From Porphyrobacter sp. TH134 (GTDB taxonomy: Bacteria; Pseudomonadota; Alphaproteobacteria; Sphingomonadales; Sphingomonadaceae), in contig NZ_PKRO01000013.1 of assembly GCF_002855495.1 (NCBI RefSeq), forward strand, positions 1-64,000: a stretch of DNA of 64,000 nt. Reading direction: 5' to 3'. Shown here in pieces: positions 18,801-26,109 of this stretch; position 1 is the stretch's first letter; the number at the start of each line of letters is the position of its first letter. The notes under the pieces were generated by a model. That model was not told where the DNA came from, did not search any database, and saw only the letters and a list, made by a program, of their open reading frames with translations. A program made the translations under genes and the position numbers.

Positions 18801-20978
18801 GACGATGCGCGCTTCCAGCACGGTGCGTTCGCCCGGCAGCGGAACGCCGCGCCACTGGCTGATGGCGAACTTGCCCTTGTCCGGGTTTTGCGTCCCGTCA
18901 AAGGCGAGCGGATCGACCGGCTTGCCATCGACCAACAGCTGGACGCTCTGCCCGCGGCGGTGGCGGATCGCCACCCGGATGGCAGGCGCGCGCGGGTTGG
19001 CGTCGATGGCGGGGGCGACAAAGCCATCCTCGCCATCGCCAAGGCTGAGGTAATCGGTGACGGCCGGCGCAGCGTCCTGCGGCGCGTCCTTGGGCTTGGC
19101 GATCGCCGCGGGGGCCGGTTCAGCCGGGGCCAGCGGTGCGGCAGCTTGCGGCAGGATCGCGTGGAAATCGGCGACCACCAGGCTACCGCCCTGACCGATC
19201 GCAAAGCGCGAGAAGGTGCTGCCGGCATTGCGGGTCGATGCGCTGCAATCGATCATCTGCGCGCCTTCGGGCAGGGTCATGCGGGCGACCTGCACCACAT
19301 GGGTGCCGGGCACGACGCCTTCGAAGTGGTAGCGGCCATCGGCATCCGTGATCGCAAAGCTGCCATCTTCCAGCATCACGCGCACACCGGGAATGCCGCG
19401 GCGGTCGGCTTCGGCAAGGGTGCAGGCCCCGTCGGTGATCCGGCCGATAATGGTCATGCGGTCGGCAATGCCATCGCGCAGCAGGTCGATCGCCACGCTG
19501 GTGCGCGCCTCGCGGTTCAGGGCGTCACGGGCGAGCGCTTCGTTCAGTGCCCGGCCCGGAGGCGCATCGGGGCGCACGGTCATGCCATAGGTGACGCGGG
19601 CGGTGGTGCCGCCGGGCAGATCGCCCAGCGCGATGGTGAGCACGCGGCCGTCCGGCGAAATCGTCACCGCGTCAGGCGCGGGCGCGCCGTTGACGCGGAT
19701 CGTGTCGGGGCGCAGCCGCAGCCAGCGCGACGGCGTGTCGATCACCGTGATCCCGCGCCGGATGCGGGCGGCGTCATTATTGCCGATGGTGACGGTGTAG
19801 AACACCACATCGCCCGGCACAGCCTGCGTGCGCGAGGCGGTTTTTGTCAGGGTCAGCTGCGCCACCGGCAGATCGACCGGCACATCGATTTCAAACGGCA
19901 CCGGGCTGTCGAGCACGAAGGCATCGCCATAGGATCCTTCGCGGATCACATAAGGGGTGCCATCAGGGCGGCTGACGCGCGCCAGCATTTCGCGCGGGGC
20001 GGCAGAGGGCGCGGTGTAGGGCTGGGGCGGCTCGACTACCAGGCGGTAGCGGCCCTCGGCGGTCAGCGGAAACCAGAACTCGCCCGGCCCCATCGGCACC
20101 GTGCGGCCCGAACCATCGGTCACCGCCGCGCCGGAGATCATGCTGGAAGGCCAGGTGGTGACGCCGTCTTCGGCAAAGACCACCGCAGGGCGGCCAGTAT
20201 CAGCATTGACCAGCGACACGCGCGCACCATCAACCGGCGCGCCGGTTTCGCTGTCGAACACCACGCCGAACGGATCGACCAGCACGGTGACTTCGGCCGA
20301 CACCATGATGGTGTCACGGCCCGGACGCATGGCCGACAGGGTGATGCGCGAATCCTCGCCCACGCTCAGGCGGCAGTCTTCCTGCACCAGCGGCGGGGGC
20401 ATGCGCAGGGTATTGACCACGCCGACGAACACACCGCTGTCGGGCGTCGTTTCAAAGACGGTCATCGTTTCGCGGTCACCGCCGGGGGTGGTCAGCGTCA
20501 CGGTCAGACTGTCGATTTCAGCCGAATTGCGGTTGGCACCGGCAGCGGTGACTTCAAAGAACAAAGGCTCGCCGCCGCGCAGCTCGTCCGTCTGCTGGAC
20601 TTTGGCGGTGGTGACCGCCGAGGTGGCGGTATCGCCGGGCGTAGCGCCAGCGGTGGCCGTGGCGCGCAATTGCTGCACGGGGCCGGTCGCCGGGCCGCAT
20701 TGCGGAGCGCGGTATGCCAGTTCTGAGCCTGATCCGGTGGTGCGGCGGTACACCGCAATGGTGGGCGGCAGAGGGCTGACATCGAAAGTGACCGGATTGC
20801 TGGTCACGCGCAGCGGCGCTGCGTTGGTATCCCAGGTCGCTTCGGCAATGTTGGTGACGGTGCGCAGCACATCACCGGTATCAGTCTGAGCGCTTACCCC
20901 CTCTTGCGGCACGCCGAATGGCAGCAGCACTGCAAAGAGTGCCGCTGCCACGCGCCGCAAAGAGGGAATAACACGCAA
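15822..20978 (-). CDS. Very large DUF11/SdrD-like protein with probable outer-membrane barrel
   Basis: A 1718-aa protein with a signal peptide (to about residue 31). A short beta module (VTNIAEATW...SNPVTFDV) comes first and then Ig-like strands. A DUF11 domain follows (about 373-490; LTLTKTASRTQAVPGDVVFYTV), then an SdrD/CarboxypepD-like plug (about 508-580; GVRVMLEDGSFAITDADGRY) and an Ala/Pro linker (about 610-650). After more Ig/invasin-like domains (about 665-880), some 830 residues of alternating strands (YGDFQTAFNQTRLANYNR, LGLRYAITQSVRLVGTYEL) look like an outer-membrane beta-barrel or a long solenoid. The end FGFLGLGR lacks the usual terminal Phe. It is the fourth gene of a five-gene operon. 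It may anchor the smaller DUF11 proteins. Confidence 0.7.
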   Translation of the reverse strand: MRVIPSLRRVAAALFAVLLPFGVPQEGVSAQTDTGDVLRTVTNIAEATWDTNAAPLRVTSNPVTFDVSPLPPTIAVYRRTTGSGSELAYRAPQCGPATGPVQQLRATATAGATPGDTATSAVTTAKVQQTDELRGGEPLFFEVTAAGANRNSAEIDSLTVTLTTPGGDRETMTVFETTPDSGVFVGVVNTLRMPPPLVQEDCRLSVGEDSRITLSAMRPGRDTIMVSAEVTVLVDPFGVVFDSETGAPVDGARVSLVNADTGRPAVVFAEDGVTTWPSSMISGAAVTDGSGRTVPMGPGEFWFPLTAEGRYRLVVEPPQPYTAPSAAPREMLARVSRPDGTPYVIREGSYGDAFVLDSPVPFEIDVPVDLPVAQLTLTKTASRTQAVPGDVVFYTVTIGNNDAARIRRGITVIDTPSRWLRLRPDTIRVNGAPAPDAVTISPDGRVLTIALGDLPGGTTARVTYGMTVRPDAPPGRALNEALARDALNREARTSVAIDLLRDGIADRMTIIGRITDGACTLAEADRRGIPGVRVMLEDGSFAITDADGRYHFEGVVPGTHVVQVARMTLPEGAQMIDCSASTRNAGSTFSRFAIGQGGSLVVADFHAILPQAAAPLAPAEPAPAAIAKPKDAPQDAAPAVTDYLSLGDGEDGFVAPAIDANPRAPAIRVAIRHRRGQSVQLLVDGKPVDPLAFDGTQNPDKGKFAISQWRGVPLPGERTVLEARIVNSFGEVAKTFTREVFFTRAPAKVEFLPEQSQLIADGRTRPVVAIRVLDRNGRPLREGMSGNFTLNAPYQSAEQIDRQQLNQLTGTAPVAARWVVEGAEGIARIALAPTMVSGSLRLAFAFDDGEITRRQELEAWVEPGEIEWTIIGLAEGTAGARSVADNMERAGQFDSDLGEDARVALYAKGRVLGKYLLTLAYDSAKQREDQRVLGAIDPSAYYTVFGDASARQFDAASREKLYVRVETATFYALYGDFQTAFNQTRLANYNRTATGVKGEARVGAVKAQGFAAEISSRFQRQEIQGQGISGPYSLASRRILANSERVTIEVRDRFRSEQIVSSRQLTRFTDYDIDLLSGTIRFAAPVLSRDENLNPQFIVIEFETDGTGAAEMNAGVRADWTSESGAIRIGASAITDAGLEGANGETQRTDIGAVDLLARLGENTEIRAELGVSRREGDAATGWLVEAQHQTGSIDVLAYARSIDTEYGIGQQNAAERGRRKVGVDGRVLLAQDFSFVGSVWQDESLADPTRRRAAQGQFALTRQRTDLRLGVVRFDDRLATGGSATSTVLEAGATQRLFDNKLELSAGTAIALDQAESLDLPARHRLGLRYAITQSVRLVGTYELADGKNLQARQLRGGIEVAPWQGGQVVTSLGEETIGENGTRSFAAFGLSQSLQVTPALTVDATIDGNRTLGSRASNAALEPGVINPAQPAASGGQLTGGLLFEDFTAATIGAAWRKDRWSVTARGEVRDGEVADRKGALLGAIRQLGEGSLVGSGMTWTRSETAGGASAEIIDASIAFAHRPDGSPLAMLGRLEYRSDQITGALGGEIGGIAAIGGGAGRTALTVDGDATSRRLVGSLSTNFSPRGHVGGAEVRRHEIALFLGARHNLDEFEGIEYTGTSVLVGGDARLGIGDRIEIGASTTVRSNLDDDVTSFSYGPTIGLVPLDGMLVTLGYNVEGFRDGDFRAARNTDKGVFAAVRMKIDADSFGFLGLGR

Positions 20979-20995
20979 GACCCGGTCCCGACCGA

Positions 20996-22030
20996 TTAGT
21001 CGATCGTGACTTGGAAGTAGAGCGACCGGGTCTGCCCGGCAGCCACATCAGCCAGATCGCCAAGGATCTGGTTTTCACCGCCCGGTCCCGATGTGGGGCT
21101 GTAGGTGCCGCCGGCGGTACCGCCGGTGCAGCTGGCATTGCCGTTGATGAAGATGCCGAAAGCGGCGTCATAGCTGACGTCGAATGGCAGGTCATCGGTC
21201 ACATTCACGTCGGTCGCGGTGGCCGCGCCCGAAGCGTTCGCGACGGTGATGCAATATTCAACCGTTGCGCCCGGGATGGCCTTGGGATTGGTGGTCCCGT
21301 TGACCGGATCGCTGACCAGACGGCTGGTCTTGGTCACCGTCACCAGGGCGCCGGCCACCTCGTAGGTGCCGGTGTCGGAGAACGCGCCATCGCGCACCGC
21401 ATCGGTATCGCCCGCGCCGTCGAACAGCACCGTGTCAACGCCTGCGGTGTTCGCGCCCGCGGTGGCCACCAGTTCGGCGCCGCGAGTACCGACCACGCCG
21501 CCTGCATGGGCATTGGCTGTCAGCGTGACATCGAAGACGTCATCATTGACCGCATTGAGGCCGATGTCGGCAATCACGAAGACGCGAACGGTCGCATCTT
21601 CAGCAACTTCATCAAGGTAGGTGACCAGCGTGTCGCCTGCATCGAAGATGTTGTTGCCGTTGTCGCGATAGATCTGGAAGTTCGCGATGTTGGCAGCCGT
21701 GCCGTTGCGCAAGGCGGCCGTAAGATCGAGATCGACCGTGTCGTTCGACAGGTTGGTCACGTCAAACGCGATCGGTGCGTTCTGCTGACCCGGCGAGACC
21801 GAGGTGGCCGGGCCGATATAGTTGACGTTGACGTTCACGCGCCGGTCGACGGTGAAGCTGTTGCTTGCCGTCTCGGCATTCTGGGTAACGTTGCCGACAT
21901 TATAGGTGACGGAGACGTTGTTGGTGATGGTCGTGTTTGCGCTGGTCCCTTCGGCCAGTGCAGGGGCGCTGGACATCGCGACGAGCGCAAGCGCGCTCAC
22001 CGCACCCAGCAACTGCTTGGTGGTTTTCAT
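20996..22030 (-). CDS. Secreted DUF11-domain protein
   Basis: A 344-aa protein with a signal peptide (MKTTKQLLGAVSALALVAMSSAPALA). Residues about 32-65 repeat the short beta module seen in its neighbours (ITNNVSVTYN...SNSFTVDRRVNVNV). A second domain contains Asp/Asn-rich FQIYRDNGNNIFDAGDTLV. The C-terminal DUF11 domain carries SDPVNGTTNPKAIPGATVEY and TDVNVTDDLPFDVSYD. There are no anchoring sequences, so it is exported and probably held by another protein. The gap to the 1718-aa gene is only 17 bp. Confidence 0.7.
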   Translation of the reverse strand: MKTTKQLLGAVSALALVAMSSAPALAEGTSANTTITNNVSVTYNVGNVTQNAETASNSFTVDRRVNVNVNYIGPATSVSPGQQNAPIAFDVTNLSNDTVDLDLTAALRNGTAANIANFQIYRDNGNNIFDAGDTLVTYLDEVAEDATVRVFVIADIGLNAVNDDVFDVTLTANAHAGGVVGTRGAELVATAGANTAGVDTVLFDGAGDTDAVRDGAFSDTGTYEVAGALVTVTKTSRLVSDPVNGTTNPKAIPGATVEYCITVANASGAATATDVNVTDDLPFDVSYDAAFGIFINGNASCTGGTAGGTYSPTSGPGGENQILGDLADVAAGQTRSLYFQVTID

Positions 22031-22101
22031 TGGTCTGGTCCCGAGTGTTAGTCCCGCGTCACTTGTGCCGCCCGCAGGACGTGGCGGTTATCGCCCGCTT
22101 G

Positions 22102-22593
22102 TCAGCGGATGATGGCCGGATAGGTGAGCCGCCCCGATGCGCCGGGTGCGATGCTCGCCAGCACCCAGCGGACGTGGGTGACGTCGGCATGGGCGGCGGG
22201 ACGCGTGGTCCCGTCTGAATTGGTAAAGGTCAGCGCGCCCAGCACGCCGAAGGTCTTGCCTCCGTCAACCGACACCTCAAGCGCGGCATCGGCATCAGGC
22301 GCGAGCCGGACCGCAGCGGGCAGCGGGTTGGTGACAACGAAGTTGCTGACCGGCTCGGCGCCGCGATTGGCGTAATCGGTGCCAAACATCAGGCGATCGC
22401 CGGGGACGATCGTGGTCGGCTCGACCAGTTCGGTGCGTTGCTTGCCGTCCGCATCGGTGACAACCTTTTCGGCCTTCACGTCGCCCGTCAGCGCGATGGG
22501 GCTGGCGGCGGTTTGCGCTGCCAGCGGCAGGGTAGGCAGGGCCAGCGTGGCCATGGCAGCGCACGCAAGCATCAGCGTGTTGATCGTCTTCAT
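22102..22593 (-). CDS. Small secreted DUF11-like protein
   Basis: A 163-aa protein with a signal peptide (MKTINTLMLACAAMATLALP...AAQ) and a single Ig-like/DUF11-like domain. It is marked by PTTIVPGDRLMFGTDYANRG, VSNFVVTNPLPAAVRLAP and a closing LASIAPGASGRLTYPAIIR. The domain is short, like an isolated repeat unit. It sits second in the operon (56 bp after the 331-aa gene), in a position like a minor subunit. Function is unknown. Confidence 0.65.
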   Translation of the reverse strand: MKTINTLMLACAAMATLALPTLPLAAQTAASPIALTGDVKAEKVVTDADGKQRTELVEPTTIVPGDRLMFGTDYANRGAEPVSNFVVTNPLPAAVRLAPDADAALEVSVDGGKTFGVLGALTFTNSDGTTRPAAHADVTHVRWVLASIAPGASGRLTYPAIIR

Positions 22594-22649
22594 TGTTATG
22601 CCCCAAGTGTGTGTTGTTTTTTGGTTTGGTATGAAATTTCAGTAAGATG

Positions 22650-23645
22650 CTATTTGTCGATGACGACATCGAACGTGACCGCGCGGGTGGTGCCCGCCGG
22701 AACGTTGCCAAGGGTGACAGCAATCCCGCTGGTGTCCGACGCGGTGCCGGCATCGCCGTCGGCCGCATCGCTCAGCGCTGCCTGGTCAAGCGCCAGTGTG
22801 CCCGGCGCATAGGTGGTGCCGTCGGGAATGGCGTCGGTCACGACCAGATTGCTGACGGCGCCGGTTCCACTGACGCGGGCTTCGATGGTGAAGGTGGCAA
22901 TCGTGCCGGGCACCGCGCTGGTGCCGCCGAAGGGATCGCGCAGCGACACCGATTTGACGAGTTGCAGCGATGCCGCCGCATTGACCAGTGCGCCGCGCGC
23001 ATTGGCCTGCGCGCCGGTGGTGCCGACAATCGCGAAGCCGCCGCCTACGCCCGCGCCGCTGAACGAAGTCCCGGGGCTGCCGGTGCCGGTGACGGCCTGC
23101 GCGGTCAGTTCGACATTGCTGTTCTGCCCGTCGGCCGTGCCTTGCGGCATGTCGACCAGCACAAACACCGTCAGGCGTGCATCGGCGGCCAGAACGTCGG
23201 TGGTTTGCGGCTGGGCGAGGATCTGGTCCACGCCTTCGTCATAGGTGCCGTTGCCATTGCTATCGATTGCAATGGCGCGAAAAGAAACGTCGAAATCATT
23301 GCCCGCGACAGCGGTGTTGGGGGTCAGGCGGAAGGCTTCGGGGCCGTTACCCTGGTTGATTAACTCGTAGGTCAGCACCGTCGTTCCGGCACCCGCGGTG
23401 ATCGGGCCGGGGTTGAGCGAGGTCAGCGTCACATCAAGCAGCTCATCGACCCGCACGGTCACGGTGTTGGAGTTGATGCTGCGCGGCACACCGGCTTCGT
23501 CGAAGTTGGCGACAGCGGTGTTTTCGATCAGCGTCCCCGCAGTCACCCCTCCGGCCAAGGCGGCGGAAGGCGCAAAAACGCCGGCCAGCATGGCGGGGAC
23601 GAGAACGGTCGCGAACGAAGCATAAAGGTGGGCATGTGTTTTCAT
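22650..23645 (-). CDS. Secreted DUF11-domain protein, first gene of operon
   Basis: A 331-aa protein with a signal peptide (ending near AALAGGV). It has the shared N-terminal module (IENTAVANFDEAGVPRSINSNTVTV). The middle resembles the 344-aa protein (IAIDSNGNGTYDEGVDQIL). The C-terminal DUF11 domain contains LQLVKSVSLRDPFGGTSAVPG and SNLVVTDAIPDGTTYAPGTL. It starts the five-gene minus-strand operon; about 100 bp separate it from the VOC gene and should hold the operon promoter. The 331- and 344-aa proteins look like distant paralogues. Confidence 0.7.
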   Translation of the reverse strand: MKTHAHLYASFATVLVPAMLAGVFAPSAALAGGVTAGTLIENTAVANFDEAGVPRSINSNTVTVRVDELLDVTLTSLNPGPITAGAGTTVLTYELINQGNGPEAFRLTPNTAVAGNDFDVSFRAIAIDSNGNGTYDEGVDQILAQPQTTDVLAADARLTVFVLVDMPQGTADGQNSNVELTAQAVTGTGSPGTSFSGAGVGGGFAIVGTTGAQANARGALVNAAASLQLVKSVSLRDPFGGTSAVPGTIATFTIEARVSGTGAVSNLVVTDAIPDGTTYAPGTLALDQAALSDAADGDAGTASDTSGIAVTLGNVPAGTTRAVTFDVVIDK

Positions 23646-23743
23646 GCCACGGAGAACTACGGGGTATTGGTTAGGATTTCGTTATCCATCCCATGATCAT
23701 TTCGGATAGCAACCGATCTCTTTGGTATAGGTACCTAGTCCAA

Positions 23744-24163
23744 TTAGGTAGCAAACAGGTTAGCCGGGTTAGCAAACGCCTTGAACTCCAAGGCGTTACC
23801 GGATGGGTCGCGCAGGAACATGGTGGCCTGTTCGCCGGGCTGTCCTTTGAAGCGAATGGTTGGCGCCATCACGAAATCTGCGCCGCCCGCGCGCAACCGT
23901 TCGGCCAGAGCTGTCCATTCGTCCATCCCCAGCACCAGCCCGAAATGCGGCACCGGCACGCCGTGTCCGTCCACATGATTACTGGCGCGATCCCCTGCCT
24001 GCCCCGGTGCCAGATGCGCGACGATCTGGTGGCCGTGGAAGTCGAAATCGATCCATTCGTCCGATGACCGCCCCTCAGCGCAGCCCATGACGCCGCCATA
24101 AAAGGCGCGCGCGGCGGCCAGATCGTCAACCGGAAAAGCGAGGTGGAAGGGGGGTAGGGTCAT
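23744..24163 (-). CDS. VOC-family (glyoxalase/bleomycin resistance-like) protein
   Basis: A 139-aa single vicinal-oxygen-chelate unit pair. It starts with [23 protein letters not shown] and contains [25 protein letters not shown] and the closing [16 protein letters not shown], the usual metal-ligand glutamate region. It is likely a metal-dependent lyase or dioxygenase-like enzyme of unknown substrate. It is not part of the DUF11 operon by spacing and content, but lies on the same strand upstream of it. Confidence 0.85.
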   Translation of the reverse strand: MTLPPFHLAFPVDDLAAARAFYGGVMGCAEGRSSDEWIDFDFHGHQIVAHLAPGQAGDRASNHVDGHGVPVPHFGLVLGMDEWTALAERLRAGGADFVMAPTIRFKGQPGEQATMFLRDPSGNALEFKAFANPANLFAT

Positions 24164-24272
24164 GCGGCGGCTCCTGCTTGCGCGACCGTGATAGACCGTT
24201 CAGCCTCGACAGGAAAAGCCTGAATATCTAGGGGAGCCCCTTAACCCGTCTCGCAAGGTGGAGCGCAGACTC

Positions 24273-24935
24273 ATGAAACTCATCATCGGCAACAAGAACT
24301 ATTCCAGCTGGAGCTTGCGCGGCTGGCTCGCGGTCAAGCAGTCGGGCCTGCATTTCGACGAACTCACCGTGCCGATCATGGGCGAGGAATGGGACCGGCT
24401 GAAGCAGGACATGGGCGAAGTGCAGCCCTCCAGCGGCAAGGTGCCGATCCTGTGGGATGGGGATGCGGTGGTGTGGGACAGCCTTGCGATCATGGAATAT
24501 TGCGCGGACAAGGTCGGGCGCGAACGGTTCTGGCCCAAGGATGACGCGGCGCGCGCGATGGCGCGGGCGATGGTGGCAGAGATGCATTCGGGCTACCAGT
24601 CGCTGCGGCGCGAACTGCCGATGAACATCCGCCGCCGGGTGGACCTGCCAGGCCTGTCGGATGCGACCCGGCACGATATCGTGCGCATTCTCACCCTCTG
24701 GGCCGAAGCGCGCGCGCGGCATGGCAGCGCCGGGCCCTATCTGTTCGGCACCTTCGGGGCCGCCGACATCTTCTATGCGCCGATCGTTACCCGCTTTGTC
24801 ACCTATGGCATCGGTGTCCCCGGCTTTGCGCAGGCCTATATGGAGGCGATTGGTGAACATGACTGGATGCGCGAATGGATCGGCGCGGCCGAGGAAGAAC
24901 AGTGGGTGATCGAACAATATGAAGTAATGGCCTGA
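24273..24935 (+). CDS. Glutathione S-transferase family protein
   Basis: A 220-aa cytosolic GST-like protein. The thioredoxin-like N-domain begins MKLIIGNKNYSSWSLRGWLA, contains the cis-Pro signature GKVPIL and ends with SLAIMEYCAD. The all-helical C-domain has FGAADIFYAPIVTRF. The SSWS serine pair is the probable catalytic position, typical of the zeta/beta-like bacterial group. ATG 24273 starts the domain; GTG-like codons upstream are not needed. Confidence 0.88.
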   Translation: MKLIIGNKNYSSWSLRGWLAVKQSGLHFDELTVPIMGEEWDRLKQDMGEVQPSSGKVPILWDGDAVVWDSLAIMEYCADKVGRERFWPKDDAARAMARAMVAEMHSGYQSLRRELPMNIRRRVDLPGLSDATRHDIVRILTLWAEARARHGSAGPYLFGTFGAADIFYAPIVTRFVTYGIGVPGFAQAYMEAIGEHDWMREWIGAAEEEQWVIEQYEVMA

Positions 24936-24936
24936 G

Positions 24937-24968
24937 GGTTGGGGCCAAGGTTGGGGCCAAGGTTGGGG
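24937..24968. repeat. Short direct repeat (2.7 copies of a 12-mer)
   Basis: GGTTGGGGCCAA occurs twice in tandem and then partly again (GGTTGGGG) between the GST stop and the LysE stop. It is probably a slippage product with no obvious role. Confidence 0.8.
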
Positions 24969-24980
24969 GCGGGACCGGCG

Positions 24981-25616
24981 CTACCCCAGCGCCTTGACCA
25001 CGAACCACGCGGCGACCCCCAGCATGGCCAGCGCCAGCACCCGCCGCACCGCTTGCGTGCGGGCCTTGGCCATCAGCACGCCGCGGGCACGCGCGGCGCC
25101 GATGACCAGCGCCAGATGGATCGCCGTGGCGATGCTGACGCTGATAGCCGCCAGCGTCAGGCCTTGGGCAAAGCGCGGCTGCCCGCCGGGAATGAACTGC
25201 GGCATCACCGTGATGAAGAACAGCGCCGATTTGGGGTTGATGAGGTTGATCGCAAAGCCCGCCAGCGCGTGCCGCCGCGTACCAGCGCGCGGCGCGGCGG
25301 CAGGTGAGCTTTCGCCCGCATCGCTCCCGGAACCGCGCCAAGCTTCCCACGCCAGCCACGCCATCATCGCCGCCGCCAGCAGCGATGCGCCCTGCGCCAG
25401 CGCCGGGCCCTGGGCCAGGATGATGCTGGCCGCCAGCACGCTCAACGTGGCATTGGCGGCGAGGCCCAGGGCAATGCCGATAATCGCGCCCATCCCGGCG
25501 CGCCGCCCTTCGGCAAAGGTCAGCGTCACCAGCCAGCCCATATTGGGGCCGGGCGTCAGCTCGATCAGCAACACCGCAAGGGCAAACCCGGCCCAATTGA
25601 CTGCCGGGTCGATCAC
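24981..25616 (-). CDS. LysE/RhtB-family exporter
   Basis: A 211-aa inner-membrane amino-acid exporter with about six membrane helices. It has the family hallmark LIELTPGPNMGWLVTLTFAEGRRAG near the N-terminus and FAINLINPKSALFFITVMPQF in the middle. The start is GTG 25616, overlapping the cupin stop by 4 bases (GTGA), so the two genes are co-translated. Substrate is unknown. Confidence 0.88.
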   Translation of the reverse strand: MIDPAVNWAGFALAVLLIELTPGPNMGWLVTLTFAEGRRAGMGAIIGIALGLAANATLSVLAASIILAQGPALAQGASLLAAAMMAWLAWEAWRGSGSDAGESSPAAAPRAGTRRHALAGFAINLINPKSALFFITVMPQFIPGGQPRFAQGLTLAAISVSIATAIHLALVIGAARARGVLMAKARTQAVRRVLALAMLGVAAWFVVKALG

Positions 25617-26080
25617 GGCAGGCGCTGGGTCTCGTAACGGGTGCCGTCCTTGCGGGCGTAGCCTTCGGCGTCGAACACCATGTCGATATCGGAATATACG
25701 CCGCTGTCAGCCTCTCGCCCGCCGGCGCTGATGGCGACGAAGACGCACGGGCTGTCTGACCGGTTGTGCATGTGGTGGCCATTGGCCTCGCCCGCGGGGA
25801 AGGCGAGGATGTCGCCCGGTCCGACCGGGGTTTCGCCGGTATCGTCGATCAGCACCGCTTCGCCTGCCAGCATCACCACCAGCTCGTCCTGCCCCCGGTG
25901 CCAGTGGCGGTGCGAGGAAAAGGCGCCGGGCAGCAGCGTGCAATGGCTGGCCCCCATCAGCGTCAGCCCGGCAGGCGGGCCAAGGCGCCGATACCAGCGA
26001 TCCTGCACCTCGGCATTGTAGGGCGGCGGATAGCCGGTCGCATTGGTCTGGGGAATCGCGGTAAGTTCAAGCTTGGGCAT
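25613..26080 (-). CDS. Cupin-domain protein
   Basis: A 155-aa single-domain cupin. The metal site motif is in SSHRHWHRGQDELVVMLAGE, followed by GPGDILAFPAGEANGHHMHN, so the His/Glu ligands are present. Such proteins act as small metalloenzymes or sugar-binding regulators; the substrate is unknown. ATG 26080 is preferred to TTG 26089. It is divergent from dapE with only 29 bp between starts, so the two promoters overlap. Confidence 0.8.
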   Translation of the reverse strand: MPKLELTAIPQTNATGYPPPYNAEVQDRWYRRLGPPAGLTLMGASHCTLLPGAFSSHRHWHRGQDELVVMLAGEAVLIDDTGETPVGPGDILAFPAGEANGHHMHNRSDSPCVFVAISAGGREADSGVYSDIDMVFDAEGYARKDGTRYETQRLP

Positions 26081-26109
26081 TGGCGGCAACTCCTGCTAGG
26101 CCTGCGGGG

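Noticed and set aside
16407-20726. Very long plus-strand open frame of 1439 codons
   Set aside because: It lies antisense to the 1718-aa gene, reads as His/Arg/Gly-rich low-complexity sequence with no domain, and is a by-product of high GC codon use.
23729-23752. Terminator between VOC gene and DUF11 operon
   Set aside because: TACCTA/TAGGTA is a 6-bp AT-rich stem without a U-tract, too weak to call.
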